This document shows positions 1-9,098 of a stretch of 34,019 nt of DNA, one piece after another. How positions within the stretch are numbered: position 1 is the stretch's first letter; each line of letters starts with the position of its first letter. The notes beneath the pieces are model-generated. The model was not told the origin of the DNA. It ran no database searches and worked only from the letters and a program-made list of their open reading frames with translations. The position numbers and the translations under genes are program-made. The stretch comes from Planctomycetota bacterium (lineage in GTDB: Bacteria > Planctomycetota > UBA8108 > UBA1146 > JAKEFC01), in contig JAKEFC010000157.1 of the NCBI GenBank assembly GCA_022616235.1, positions 1 to 34,019 of the forward strand. Reading direction: 5' to 3'.

Positions 1-2
1 CC

Positions 3-422
3 GGGCATCTCCCGGAAGCGAAGTTCGCATGGCAGCCGCTCGCCGAGATCCGCGCGCCGCGCGTGCTGCACCTGCCGCAATTGCCGGCGATCGCCCCCGC
101 GATCGCCGGCACGGCGTCCCTGGCCGAGGCGGCGAGTGTCGCCGCCTCCCTCGCGCGTCCCCCGCTCGTGCGGCGCGTTTTTCGCGCGCCGCAACCGCTC
201 CCGCCGCAATCGCGCTCGCTCCACGATGACGGCTGGCTCATCTACGGCGCGACCCATGGCGCGGTCACGCACACGGCGGGGCCTCACGTCGTTTCGGGAG
301 GGTGGTGGATCCGCGAGGTGCATCGCGAATACCAGTTCGCGCTCACGCGGCGCGGCACGCTGCTCTGGGTTTATTACGATCGCCCGCGCCGCCGCTTCTT
401 CCTGCACGGCCGCGTGGAGTAG
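3..422 (+). CDS. imuB: ImuB, C-terminal part (Y-family polymerase-like SOS mutagenesis protein), cut by window edge
   Basis: The reading frame is open from base 3 to a TAG at 420-422, so the start lies outside the window. Only about 139 residues are present. The end of the protein has the typical ImuB tail: a GP-x-x-V-x-GGWW segment, then R-x-Y, then LLWVYYDR and a final FFLHGRVE. In known ImuA-ImuB-DnaE2 cassettes ImuB is a catalytically inactive Y-family homologue that links DnaE2 to the sliding clamp during translesion synthesis after DNA damage. The dnaE2 gene follows 14 bases downstream on the same strand, which supports both calls. The catalytic palm and clamp-binding motif are outside the window, so neither can be checked. 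Confidence 0.82.
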   Translation, partial: GHLPEAKFAWQPLAEIRAPRVLHLPQLPAIAPAIAGTASLAEAASVAASLARPPLVRRVFRAPQPLPPQSRSLHDDGWLIYGATHGAVTHTAGPHVVSGGWWIREVHREYQFALTRRGTLLWVYYDRPRRRFFLHGRVE

Positions 423-436
423 GGGGGTGGTGCGGA

Positions 437-3400
437 GTGCGCGCTCATGCTCCCCTCTGGGTGAAGAGCAACTACTCGTTCCTCGAAGGGGCGAGCCACC
501 CCGACGAGCTGGTGGCCGAGGTGCAGAGGCTCGGGCTCCCCGCCATGGCCATCACGGATCGCGACGGCGTCTACGGCGCGGTGCGCGCGCACGTGAAGGC
601 GCGCGAGCTGGGAGTGAAGCTCATCATCGGCGCGGAGATCGCCGTCGCGGATGGCTCGACGATCATCCTGCTCGCGCGCGATCGCGCCGGCTACGCGAAT
701 CTCTGCCGCCTGATCACGAAGGGGCGCCTGCGGAGCGAGAAGGGAAAGAGCGCCGTCACTTGGGATGAAGTGTGCGCACACGCCGGCGGCAATCTCGCGC
801 TCTGGGGGGGCGATCGGAGCCTGCTCGCCGCGCGCCCCGCGGAGCAGGTGGCTGCGGGCACGGCGATGGGCACGGCGATGGGCACGGCGGCGGACGCTGC
901 GGCGGACGCTGCGGCGGACGCGGCATCTCTCGATGTGGAGCGAGTCGCTGCAGAGCTTCGCGACGCCTTCGGCGGCGCGCTCTACGCGCTCGTCGCCCGC
1001 CATCGCCGCGCCGCGGAGGCGGCGGCGGAGGCGCTGCTCCGGGAGCGCGCCGCCCGCTTCGATCTCCCGCTCGTCGCCGCGACGGAAGTCCTCTACCACA
1101 CACCGGCGCGCCGCCCGTTGCAGGACGTGCTCACCTGCATCCGCCACGGGGTCGACCTCGGCGCCGCGCGCGATCTCCTGAAGCCGAACGCGGAGCACGC
1201 GCTCCTCACTCCGCACGCCCTCGCCGCGCTCTTCGCGGACGATGCGGCCGCGCTCGCGCGCATCGATGAGGTCGTGGCGCGCTGCGACTTCGCCCTCGAC
1301 CAGATCCGCTACCGCTATCCGTCGGAGACGCTCCCCGATGGGACGACGTCGGCGGCGCGCCTGCGCCGCCTCGCGCTCGAAGGCGCGGAACGCCGCTACG
1401 GCGGCGCGGACGCGGTGCCGCAAGCGGTGGCGGCGCAGATCGAGAAGGAGCTTTCCATCATCGAGCGCCTCGACTACTGCGGCTACTTCCTCACCATGTG
1501 GGAGATCGTGCAGTACTGCAAAGCGCGCGGCATCCTCTGCCAGGGGCGCGGCTCCGCCGCCAATTCCGCCGTGTGCTACGCGCTCGAGATCACCGCGATC
1601 GATCCCGTGCGCCTCGGCCTCCTCTTCGAGCGCTTCCTTTCGATGGAGCGCGCGGAGCCTCCGGACATCGATCTCGACATCGAGCACGAGCGGCGCGAGG
1701 AAGTGATCCAGCACGTGTACGAGAAGTACGGGCGCGACCACGCCGCGATGGTGGCGAACGTGATCCGCTACCGCGCGCGCTCGGCGGTGCGCGACGTCGG
1801 CAAGGCGCTCGGTCTGCCCGAGACGTCGCTCGACCGCTTCGCGCGCCTGCTCTCCCACTGGGGGGAGGTGGAGGGGAGGATCGCGGAGCAGGCGGGGTTC
1901 GATCTCGCCGCGCCCTTGCACACGCATCTCCTGCGCCTCGCCGATGAGATCGCGGACTTTCCCCGCCATCTCTCGATCCATCCCGGCGGCTTCGTGCTCG
2001 GTCTCGATCCGGTCCACGACTTGGTCCCCGTCGAAAACGCGACGATGGAGAAGAGGACCGTCATCCAGTGGGACAAGGAGGACCTGGAGACGCTCGGCCT
2101 CTTCAAAGTGGACCTGCTCGGGCTCGGCGCGTTGACGCAGCTCCACCTCTGCTTCGACCTTTTGCGCGAGCACCGCGGAGTGGAGCTGTCGATGGCGGAG
2201 ATCGAGCCCCTGGATGCGGCGACCTTCGCCATGATTCAGCGCGCCGACACGGTAGGGGTGTTCCAGATCGAGAGCCGCGCGCAGATGTCGATGCTGCCGC
2301 GCCTGAAGCCGCGCAGCTTCTACGACCTCGTCGTCGAAGTGAGCATCGTGCGGCCGGGGCCGATCACCGGCGGCATGGTGCATCCGTACTTGCGCCGCCG
2401 CGGCGGGGAGGAGCCGGTGACCTACCCGCACGAGTGCCTGGTGCCGGTGCTCGAGAAGACCCTCGGCGTGCCGCTCTTCCAGGAACAGGTGATGCGGCTC
2501 GCGGTGGTGGCGGCGGACTACACGCCGGGTGAGGCGGATCAGCTCCGGCGCGACATGGCGGCGTGGCGGAAGTCGGGGCGGATCGAGTCGCACCGCGAGC
2601 GGCTGCTCACGCGGATGCAGCGAAAGGGGATCGCGCCGGAGTTCGCGGAGGCGGTGTTCCAGCAGATCCTCGGATTCGGGGAGTACGGGTTCCCGGAGAG
2701 CCACGCGGCGAGCTTCGCGCTCATCGCGTACGCATCGGCTTACTTGCGCTGCCACTATCCCGCGGAGTTCACGTGCAGCTTGCTGAACGCGCAGCCGATG
2801 GGCTTCTACGCGCCGGCGACCATCATCGATGACGCGAAGCGCCACGGCGTGGTCGTGCGGCCGGTCGATGCCGCCGCGAGCGGCTGGAAGTGCACGCTCG
2901 AGAAGCTGGACCAGGAGCCGGCGCGCGCGGCCGCGCCCGCGACCCCCGCGCCTCCGCGCGCGGCGGCATTCGCGGTGCGGATGGGGCTCTCTTACGTGAA
3001 GGGGCTCGGCGCGGAGGATGGACGGCGGATCGTGGAGGCGCGGGAGGAGCGGAGCTTCGATTCGCTCGAGGACTTCGTGCGGCGCACGCGCCTCGATCAG
3101 CGGGCGCTCTCCGCCCTCGCGGAAGCCGGCGCCTTCGATTGCTTCGATGTGGCGCGGCGCGCGGCGCTTTGGGGGGTACGGGGTTTCGTGCGCGCGCGCG
3201 AGGACACGCTGCGGGGCGGGGGGGAGCGCACGGGGAACGGTTCCGGTGAAGACGCGCTCGGGGAGGCGGTCGCGTTCGCTCCGCTTACGCCGGTCGAGGA
3301 GATCGGGTGGGACTATCGCCTCGGCGCCCACAGCGCGCGCTCCCATCCGCTCGCGCTCATGCGCGAGGAGCTGCGCGCGCTCGGCCTCCCCGACGCGCGC

Positions 3401-3706
3401 ACGGTCGCCGCTATGCCGAACGGCCGCCGCGTGCGCTACGCGGGGATCGTCATCTGCCGCCAGCGCCCCGGCACCGCGTCCGGGGTGACCTTCATGACCC
3501 TAGAAGATGAGACCGGCTTCGCGAACATCGTCATCTGGAAGCAGGTGTTCGAGGCGTACTCCCTCATCGCGAAGACGCGCTCGTTCCTCGGCGTGACCGG
3601 CAGGCTGCAAGTGAAGGAAAAGATCGCGCACATCATCGCCGAGGAGCTTTGGGAGCCGCGGACGAGCCACTCGCCGACCCCCGCGCCGAGCCACGACTTC
3701 CATTGA
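437..3706 (+). CDS. dnaE2: Error-prone DNA polymerase DnaE2 (ImuC), complete
   Basis: C-family DNA polymerase of the SOS mutasome, 1089 residues, normal for DnaE2. I chose GTG at 437 because the protein then begins shortly before the conserved N-terminal [12 protein letters not shown] segment; a longer reading frame exists upstream but overlaps imuB. The N-terminal PHP domain lacks the usual HxH metal pair at this place, as is usual in DnaE2. The polymerase core has PDIDLDIEH (Asp410, Asp412, Asp414) and the later KVDLLGLG (Asp559), the expected catalytic acids. A C-terminal OB-fold region ([25 protein letters not shown]) precedes the end. In-frame tandem repeats of Gly-Thr-Ala-Met and Ala-Ala-Asp-Ala type lie near residues 140-163. 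It probably forms an operon with imuB. No LexA operator can be judged because the operon start is not in view. Confidence 0.95.
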   Translation: MRAHAPLWVKSNYSFLEGASHPDELVAEVQRLGLPAMAITDRDGVYGAVRAHVKARELGVKLIIGAEIAVADGSTIILLARDRAGYANLCRLITKGRLRSEKGKSAVTWDEVCAHAGGNLALWGGDRSLLAARPAEQVAAGTAMGTAMGTAADAAADAAADAASLDVERVAAELRDAFGGALYALVARHRRAAEAAAEALLRERAARFDLPLVAATEVLYHTPARRPLQDVLTCIRHGVDLGAARDLLKPNAEHALLTPHALAALFADDAAALARIDEVVARCDFALDQIRYRYPSETLPDGTTSAARLRRLALEGAERRYGGADAVPQAVAAQIEKELSIIERLDYCGYFLTMWEIVQYCKARGILCQGRGSAANSAVCYALEITAIDPVRLGLLFERFLSMERAEPPDIDLDIEHERREEVIQHVYEKYGRDHAAMVANVIRYRARSAVRDVGKALGLPETSLDRFARLLSHWGEVEGRIAEQAGFDLAAPLHTHLLRLADEIADFPRHLSIHPGGFVLGLDPVHDLVPVENATMEKRTVIQWDKEDLETLGLFKVDLLGLGALTQLHLCFDLLREHRGVELSMAEIEPLDAATFAMIQRADTVGVFQIESRAQMSMLPRLKPRSFYDLVVEVSIVRPGPITGGMVHPYLRRRGGEEPVTYPHECLVPVLEKTLGVPLFQEQVMRLAVVAADYTPGEADQLRRDMAAWRKSGRIESHRERLLTRMQRKGIAPEFAEAVFQQILGFGEYGFPESHAASFALIAYASAYLRCHYPAEFTCSLLNAQPMGFYAPATIIDDAKRHGVVVRPVDAAASGWKCTLEKLDQEPARAAAPATPAPPRAAAFAVRMGLSYVKGLGAEDGRRIVEAREERSFDSLEDFVRRTRLDQRALSALAEAGAFDCFDVARRAALWGVRGFVRAREDTLRGGGERTGNGSGEDALGEAVAFAPLTPVEEIGWDYRLGAHSARSHPLALMREELRALGLPDARTVAAMPNGRRVRYAGIVICRQRPGTASGVTFMTLEDETGFANIVIWKQVFEAYSLIAKTRSFLGVTGRLQVKEKIAHIIAEELWEPRTSHSPTPAPSHDFH
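856..924. repeat. In-frame 12-bp tandem repeats inside dnaE2
   Basis: Two adjoining arrays of 12-base units are seen: about two and a half copies of ggcacggcgatg, then about three copies of gcggacgctgcg. Each unit is four codons, so copy-number changes would keep the frame. They encode Gly-Thr-Ala-Met and Ala-Asp-Ala-Ala runs inside the N-terminal (PHP) half, in what is probably a surface loop. Confidence 0.85.
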
Positions 3707-3735
3707 GCGCCAAACCTTGAAAACCCATGCGCAAC

Positions 3736-3772
3736 AAAAAAGGGAGAGGCCACCCCCGTGGCAGCCCCTCCC
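3736..3772 (-). terminator. Intrinsic terminator of the haloperoxidase-like gene
   Basis: On the minus strand a G/C-rich hairpin is followed directly by six T residues. Inner stem GCCAC/GTGGC with a GGGG loop, then a three-base bulge, then a seven-pair outer stem with one G-U pair that forms only in the minus-strand transcript. It lies 31 bases after the stop of the minus-strand gene at 3803. dnaE2 converges on it from the other side. Confidence 0.8.
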
Positions 3773-3802
3773 GCAAGACGGCTGACTATTGCCCGAGCCC
3801 GG

Positions 3803-5179
3803 CTATTCGCTGAACTCGAGGTGGTCGACTTGCAACTGGCCAATGCACTGGCCCTGCGCAAATCCATCGTTGTTGTCGAAGAGATAGTGAATCCCGCCGT
3901 AGAGGCGCGAGACCGCCGCCTCCTGCGCCGCTTCCATGATCGAGTCGAAACTACGGACATCGGTCACGAGTTGATCGAGGATGGCCGTGTTGTTGCGATC
4001 CACGTGCGTCGTGTCCTCATAGGGCGCGGACCCGAATTGCGCGGTGAGCACCGTTGCCGCGGCTCCGGACTGCGTGGAGTGTCCGCTCGTGTACGCCGGG
4101 AAGTTCGGGGTCGCGATGAGCGGGTCCCAGCTCGCGTCGATGTTGTTCTGAATGAACGTGATCGGACGCTGCAAGTACGTCTCGTACTTGGTCTGCCAGC
4201 AGGTGATGAACGCGTCGCCGACGGCGAGGCCGACGCGGGCGTACGCCTCCGCGACCTCCGCGAGGTTCAGGTCCCGCTGGGCGGCGAGGAGCCCGATCAC
4301 GTTGATCCAATGGCCGGGGGGAGTGCCCGTTTGCACCGGGCCATCGGCCCAGAAGAAGGCGATGTCCTTCTGGTCATCGGTGAGATTGGCGCCGGCATCG
4401 CCGGTGGTGTTGTTCACCACGAGCGCGTGGGCGTAGAACGAAGAAGTGGAATCCTCCGAGAAGGGGGGATGCCCGACGGCCGGGCAGGTCGTCGAGGACT
4501 CGAGTACGAAGGTGCGGATCGTGCCCCAGGCGGGCAGTAGGCCGGTGCCGGTCCCCACCCAGGCGCCATCCACGGCGGGCGGCACGAACGCCGCGTTCGC
4601 GGCGGCGATGTCCGCGAATCCATCGCCCTCGGACCATTCGATGATCGCTTCCGCGATGGCGACGCCGAAGTCGATGGAGCGATTCGTCACTTGTTGCTTC
4701 ACATCGGGATCGTAGGCGTCGTAGAACTCATCCGCCAAGTCGTTGATCGCGTCTTCGGAGAGCGGGAAGAAGTGCGTCGCGATCGTCTGCATCGCAGCGT
4801 TGCCCGCGGTGGGCCAATGATACTTCTTACCGTTCTGCGGATTGGGGAGATCTGCGAGGTCGTTGAGCTGACCCTCCAGCGACTTGCCGCCCTCGATGCC
4901 GGGGACTAGCGCCTCGTAGAAGGTGACCCCGCAATAGGCGTATGCGCGCGATGCGACCGGCGGATTGTAGCCGGCGGTGTCGCGCACCAATTCGTAGATC
5001 GTGTTGAACCATGCGGTGCCCAATTCGGCGTCGAATGTGGCCACGTTCTTCTTCTTGCTGCCGCCTCCGTCGTTGTCGCTGTCTGCTCGCACCGCCGGCG
5101 CGAAGACGAGCGCGGTCACGAATATCGCTGCCCAAAGCCGCCACCTGGCCCTGTGCCTGTACCCCTTCTCAATTGCCAT
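3803..5179 (-). CDS. Exported vanadium-dependent haloperoxidase / PAP2-superfamily protein
   Basis: 458 residues with a Sec-type signal peptide (positive start, hydrophobic stretch near residues 15-30, cleavage about ALA/VRA-DSDND). The C-terminal half carries the vanadate/phosphate pocket of the haloperoxidase-PAP2 family: Lys331 and Arg338 in KYETYLQRP, Ser365-Gly366-His367 in YTSGHS, and Arg425 and His431 in RLYGGIHY. In this family these residues bind vanadate (haloperoxidases, oxidising halides with H2O2) or a phosphate ester (PAP2 phosphatases); length and layout favour the bacterial haloperoxidase-like group. Substrate and activity cannot be read from sequence. ATG at 5179 is preceded by a purine-rich GGAAAGG site. 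The gene is followed by a strong terminator and is probably transcribed alone or after the beta-barrel gene upstream. Confidence 0.85.
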   Translation of the reverse strand: MAIEKGYRHRARWRLWAAIFVTALVFAPAVRADSDNDGGGSKKKNVATFDAELGTAWFNTIYELVRDTAGYNPPVASRAYAYCGVTFYEALVPGIEGGKSLEGQLNDLADLPNPQNGKKYHWPTAGNAAMQTIATHFFPLSEDAINDLADEFYDAYDPDVKQQVTNRSIDFGVAIAEAIIEWSEGDGFADIAAANAAFVPPAVDGAWVGTGTGLLPAWGTIRTFVLESSTTCPAVGHPPFSEDSTSSFYAHALVVNNTTGDAGANLTDDQKDIAFFWADGPVQTGTPPGHWINVIGLLAAQRDLNLAEVAEAYARVGLAVGDAFITCWQTKYETYLQRPITFIQNNIDASWDPLIATPNFPAYTSGHSTQSGAAATVLTAQFGSAPYEDTTHVDRNNTAILDQLVTDVRSFDSIMEAAQEAAVSRLYGGIHYLFDNNDGFAQGQCIGQLQVDHLEFSE

Positions 5180-5490
5180 TGCTCTACCCTTTCCTCGTTT
5201 GACGGGTGTGCCTCAAACTACCCTGACCCAAGCGACGCTCCATCGCGCCGCAATTCGGACGATTGTAGCGCAATGCACGTGCCACAAGGCCGAATCGCGC
5301 GGCTTCAATTGCCACATGCACTTACGGAACCGAATGCCACCGATGACCGCCATAAACCATACGACGAGTCGGATCTTGCATGGGCGAGCTGTACGCAATG
5401 TTGCAAAGCGGCGCGCGCAATTGGAGGGTTGGGGCCAGGAACCCGCCGAGCGGGCTCCCGGCCCCTGGGAAAGAGTCGTCAGCTTCGAGA
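5180..5490. other. Intergenic region with no gene seen
   Basis: 311 bases between the beta-barrel gene and the haloperoxidase-like gene. It holds the hairpin at 5431-5465 and should contain the promoter of the haloperoxidase-like gene. I see no convincing coding sequence and no clear -35/-10 pair. Confidence 0.6.
5431..5465 (-). terminator. Long hairpin after the beta-barrel gene, probable terminator without a T-tract
   Basis: Arms GGGGCC/GGCCCC, GGA/TCC and CCCGC/GCGGG around a three-base loop, separated by two single mismatches. The mismatches are A-C on the plus strand but become G-U pairs in a minus-strand transcript, giving an unbroken 16-pair stem. This strand bias suggests the structure belongs to the minus-strand gene ending at 5491. 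No run of T follows, so it may act with Rho or protect the 3' end. Confidence 0.5.
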
Positions 5491-6548
5491 TCAGAATCTG
5501 TAGGAATAGCTAGCGAGCAAGAGCCAGTCCGCGAAAGCGGCATCGCCGTGCGCATCCCGCTTCCGATCCGGGACGCTCTTCTCGCGATTTCGGTAGAAGG
5601 CAACCGGAACGGACACGGCGAGCGTGTGCATTCCCCACGTATAGGAGAGCCCTGGATCGTAGGATATGGCGTGCCCGGGGCGCCGGAAGCCATGTTCGCC
5701 GCCGACGAGGTCGTAGACCGGAATGCCTTCGATCCGCGCACCCACTGTCATTCCAAGGCCATCGGCGAACCCGAGTGGAAACGCGAAGCCGGCCCGCGCC
5801 ACGTAGGCGTCGGCGATCGACATCTCCTGCTCGCCGCTTGCGTTGCGGTACGTGGAAACGTTGCTCGAACCCTCCGGATTGAGCAGGTAGAGCCCGCTGA
5901 AATAGGGCGTTACTTTGCCGAGATTGTAGAACCAGAGGACATCGAACACGAATCCGAATCCGCCGTCGCCGGGTTGGATCGATTGATCGACCGTGCGCAC
6001 GACCCGGTTCCCGGAGTTGTCGAAGAACGTATCCGTGGCATCGGGCTCCCCGGTCGGCAGCTTGATGCCGAGGCCGAGAGCTGCATGTTGCCCTTCGGAT
6101 TCCCCGCCGGGTCGCAGACCCAATAGCGGGGCGTGATGATGATGTCGCCGATCCCCGATGCATGGGTGTAGATCCGCCGATTGACCGCGTTATTGCGCTG
6201 CGAGCGCTCGTTGAAGACGAGCGGGATGCTCACCGAGATCGTCGTACGGTTGCTGACCGCGCGAGTCAACGACACGTCCCAGATGTTCTGCCGGTTGCGC
6301 ACGTCGTTGTGGCCGTGAATTCGTTGTTTTTGCTCGTGGTCGCCCTCGAAATGGCGGTTCGAGAATTGGTAGCGGTAGGCGAACGAGATCTCCCATTGGC
6401 CTTCCTTCATGTACGGTGATTTCTCGCCAGGCACGGGCGAGGTGTTGTGCGCAGCGACTCAACCCTGCGCGAGAGCTTCCCGAGGGGACAGCGCCGCCAG
6501 TGCCACGGCGACGGCGCCGGCTGCGAATGCGCGATGGATGCGAATCAA
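5491..6548 (-). CDS. Outer-membrane beta-barrel protein with in-frame UGA (possible Sec30) and a -1-type frameshift; selenoprotein candidate or pseudogene
   Basis: TTG at 6548 has GAGGAG eight bases upstream and opens a signal peptide (IRIHRAF, then an Ala/Val-rich core ending ALSPREALA). Codon 30 is TGA (6461-6459), just after the predicted cleavage site in AQG-UGA-VAAHNTSP. The same frame then continues with porin-like sequence (QWEISFAYRYQFSNRHF, DVSLTRAVSNRTTISVSIP) to about 6085. There one base seems lost, and the protein resumes in another frame (ALGLGIKLPTGEPDATDTF, then DQSIQPGDGGFGF) to 5491. It ends in SYSYRF, a typical barrel end with terminal Phe. Total about 350 residues. It resembles exported transporter-like barrel proteins of unknown role. 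Two readings remain: a Sec protein with one sequencing error, or a decaying gene with two lesions. A candidate SECIS hairpin favours the first. Confidence 0.6.
6075..6090 (-). other. Frameshift in the beta-barrel gene
   Basis: Reading on the minus strand, the frame giving PAGNPKGNMQ runs into low-quality Ser/Ala sequence, while the frame with two bases left over gives ALGLGIKLPTG. Joining them needs one extra base (or loss of two) around here. No slippery heptamer is seen, so I take it as a read/assembly error or a mutation, not programmed recoding. Confidence 0.75.
6423..6461 (-). promoter_or_regulatory. In-frame UGA (6459-6461) with candidate bacterial SECIS hairpin
   Basis: After UGA come 17 nt, then a perfect six-pair stem CUCGCC/GGCGAG with a seven-base loop CGUGCCU (6423-6441). 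The loop starts 23 nt after UGA and has G in position 2, within the known bacterial SECIS spacing of about 16-37 nt. The spacing and stem length equal those of the hairpin at 12099-12115. Confidence 0.5.
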
Positions 6549-6835
6549 GTTGTACTCCTCATGGCGCGTGAAAAGGGTGAAACAGCCCGGTGTGCTTGGA
6601 ATCACATGAACAATTGCCGTTCCTTCGCCTCGCGGCGGTGGCCGCAATTGCCGTAAATTGCGACTCGTCGTGGGTTTGGGAGTCGATGGTGCGCGCTCGA
6701 GCACGCCGGCAAACGTCGTAACTTGCACGGGAAGCGCAGACGAATTACGCGATTGCGGAGCAATTCGCCAATTCACGCGAATCTAGAGTCGCGCCGCGAG
6801 CATTTTGCATTCGAATGGGCGGGCGTCAGTTGGCG

Positions 6836-8371
6836 TCAGTGCGCGGCGGCGGCGGGTGGGGCGGGCTCTTCCACGGGTTCCGATGCGGGCGCTTCGGGTG
6901 GGCTTTCGGGGCTGGGATCCTCGATGCGCGAGTACTCGTCGACGATCAAGATGCCGGGCGCCGCGAGATTGGGGCGGAGCACCACGAGGTAAGACTCGCG
7001 CCCCTGGCGCACGCGAACGCGCGCGCGCATCCCCTGGCCGAGGTCGATCTCCTGGTCGCCGATCGGGCGCGTGATGCGGGCGGCCTGGATCTGGGCGGGG
7101 AGCGCCGTCCAATTGCGGGTGTCCGCATCTTCCCACCACGTGAGCGCGGCGCTCGTGATGAGGCCGGCGAGAAAGCCGGTGTCGCGGCCGCGCTCTTTCG
7201 CCACCTGCTTGCGCACCGCTTCGGCGGCAACCGCCTTCACGGCCCGCCTCACCGCCGCGCGCGCGATGATCCACGGCATGTTCGCATCGAGCTGTTCGAT
7301 CGCGACGGCGTTCGTGTCGAGGAGCAGCTCCGTCGTCGCGTCGCTCCCATCCGGCTCGCGGATGTAAAGGGGCGCGATCGCGGTATCCGCCGCCAGCACT
7401 CCCGGCACCGGCACGGCGCTCTGCGTGATCACGGCCTCTCCATGCCCCGCGATGATCGCCCACCACTGCGCGATCGCGAGCGCGGCGTCGGTGACGGGGG
7501 AGGTCGATTGCACGAGCGCGGGACCGCGGCCGGCCAGGTAGAAAACGTGGATCACGCCGTGACCCTCGGGCGCGAATCTGCCGTTCGCCGCGCGCTCCGC
7601 GGCGGCAGCCGCAAGGGGAGAATCAGCCGACCATTCGCGGGCGCGGGCATAGGCCTTCGACGCGGTAGTCGTCGCGTAGGCTGCTTCTTGGATGATCCCC
7701 TCGAGATAGGCGCCGATCGCGAGCCGCCGATAGTGCTGGCGCGGGTTGTAGTCGGGGCGGGCCTGACCCACGTCCCCCAGGTCCGGCGCGTAGGGCTCGC
7801 CGAGGATCTCCTCTTGCTTTTCGCCGATCTGCAGCGCGTAGGGAAACGAGTCCTTCCCTTCCAGCACGAGATCGGAGATGGCGAGCATCACGCGGACCAT
7901 GATCTGCTCGTAGTCCGCCGCGCGGAACGGACGCATCGTGTCGTCCCCGACGAGGCTTACGAAGTCGCCCGCGGACAGTTTGCGGCGTTCGTCGATGGCG
8001 TCGCGGCAGGCGCGCAGGATGCGGACCGCGGCGTCGCCGTCGCCGCGCGCGAGGCGCACCATCGCCTTTTCGAGGAGGTAGAGGCTGGTGTCGCCTTTGT
8101 CGGGATCGATCTCCTCGGAGAGCCCCCGCGTGGCGCGGATCTCTTCGACCGGGACGCCGCTCTCCGACCGGAGCAGGTTGTCGATCTCCGCTTCCGCCTC
8201 CGCGATGCGCCCGGCCCCGTAATGCTCGCGAAACAGGCGGATCCGCTGGTCGTGGCTCGCGCAGCCGGCGGCCGAAGCGGCGAGCGAGAAGAGCGCCGCG
8301 GCGAGCCAGAAACACGGCCTGCTCGCGCCGGAGCGCGCGCGCCGGCCCGAGCAGGGAAGGTCGATCCTCAT
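6836..8371 (-). CDS. COG3014-like lipoprotein, function unknown
   Basis: 511 residues from ATG at 8371. The N-terminus is a lipoprotein signal with lipobox AAGC after an Ala/Leu core. The middle is helical and TPR-like (AEAEAEIDNLL, then YLLEKAMVRLARGDGDAAV). The C-terminal half contains the pattern GHGVIHVFYLAGRG, ARAAVRRAVKAVAAEAV, DTRNWTALPAQIQAARI and a GDQEIDL end that I associate with the uncharacterised COG3014 family, often found beside lpoB. The tail after about residue 490 is Pro/Ala/Glu-rich. It is the last of three lipoprotein genes on this strand, 47 bases after the LpoB-like gene, so probably an outer-membrane or periplasmic partner of that protein. An ATG at 8407 is an alternative start but spoils the signal peptide. 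Confidence 0.75.
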   Translation of the reverse strand: MRIDLPCSGRRARSGASRPCFWLAAALFSLAASAAGCASHDQRIRLFREHYGAGRIAEAEAEIDNLLRSESGVPVEEIRATRGLSEEIDPDKGDTSLYLLEKAMVRLARGDGDAAVRILRACRDAIDERRKLSAGDFVSLVGDDTMRPFRAADYEQIMVRVMLAISDLVLEGKDSFPYALQIGEKQEEILGEPYAPDLGDVGQARPDYNPRQHYRRLAIGAYLEGIIQEAAYATTTASKAYARAREWSADSPLAAAAAERAANGRFAPEGHGVIHVFYLAGRGPALVQSTSPVTDAALAIAQWWAIIAGHGEAVITQSAVPVPGVLAADTAIAPLYIREPDGSDATTELLLDTNAVAIEQLDANMPWIIARAAVRRAVKAVAAEAVRKQVAKERGRDTGFLAGLITSAALTWWEDADTRNWTALPAQIQAARITRPIGDQEIDLGQGMRARVRVRQGRESYLVVLRPNLAAPGILIVDEYSRIEDPSPESPPEAPASEPVEEPAPPAAAAH

Positions 8372-8418
8372 GCGGCGGCTCCTGCCAATGCCCAGACGAA
8401 GGCGCGGCATGGAGCGCA

Positions 8419-9039
8419 CTACCAGTCTACGTACTCCTTGTCGACCTCGTGGCTTTCCTGGCTGACGATTTCGCCGGTATGTGCGTCTACCATCTCCATG
8501 TCGAATCGGTAGCGCCGCTCCTTGGTCTTCGTGAAGACGCCCGAGTGCTTGCTCGTCTGCGAGGTCAAGACCCCCCAGATGAAGTAGTCGGGAGTCTGGC
8601 CTTCCTTCTGCAATACGGAGATGAATCGCTCGCGCGGCTCCCGCAAGAACAGCTCCTCGGGATCGGCGAGACCTGCTGCGCGTTTCGCGGTGTTGATGAA
8701 GCGCATGCTGATCGAGCGGTAGTAGCCCGCGTTGACCAGGACTTCGCCGATGCGCTGGTAGACCGCCGCTTCGTGATCGCCCATCTCTTCCGCGCTCTTG
8801 TTGTCGATGCCGATGAACGCGACCCAGAACTTTCCTTGGCCCCCGTCGACGACCTTGCTGTGGTGTTTCGCGAGCAACTTCTCCACGGCTTCCTTGACGA
8901 CGATGTCGTAGGTTACCGTGCCGGCCTTTTTCTGGTCCACGAGGCCGGGCTCGCCCGGGCTCTTCATCCGCGCGGTGTCGATGCACCCCGCGAGGAGCGC
9001 CGCCGCGCAGGCACCCGCCAAGACTCCAATGTGATGCAT
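8419..9039 (-). CDS. LpoB-like lipoprotein (penicillin-binding protein activator family)
   Basis: 206 residues. ATG at 9039 follows GGAGTAGG at good distance, so the much longer open frame upstream is not used. Signal peptide with lipobox LLAGC, mature Cys near residue 19. The body begins with VTYDIVVKEAVEKLLAK, then VAFIGIDNKSAEEMGDHEAAVYQRIGE, and later DYFIWGVLTSQTSK and YRFDMEMVDAHTGEIV, matching the LpoB/COG3417 fold (structurally related to TolB N-terminus/FlgO). In E. coli LpoB activates PBP1b from the outer membrane. Whether that role holds here is uncertain, because many planctomycetes lack clear class A PBPs. Same-strand neighbours on both sides are also lipoproteins, suggesting one envelope operon. 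Confidence 0.78.
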   Translation of the reverse strand: MHHIGVLAGACAAALLAGCIDTARMKSPGEPGLVDQKKAGTVTYDIVVKEAVEKLLAKHHSKVVDGGQGKFWVAFIGIDNKSAEEMGDHEAAVYQRIGEVLVNAGYYRSISMRFINTAKRAAGLADPEELFLREPRERFISVLQKEGQTPDYFIWGVLTSQTSKHSGVFTKTKERRYRFDMEMVDAHTGEIVSQESHEVDKEYVDW

Positions 9040-9098
9040 GTTCCTACTCCCTTTCATGGATTTCTGGATCGGTTCCTGCGTGCCGCGGTCGCCCGTGC

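Noticed and set aside
374-3346. 990-residue open frame on the minus strand opposite dnaE2
   Set aside because: Arg/Glu/His-rich shadow of dnaE2 with no family motif; high GC keeps the antisense frame open.
6075-6090. Programmed ribosomal frameshift in the barrel gene
   Set aside because: No slippery heptamer or fitting pseudoknot is seen; an indel is simpler.
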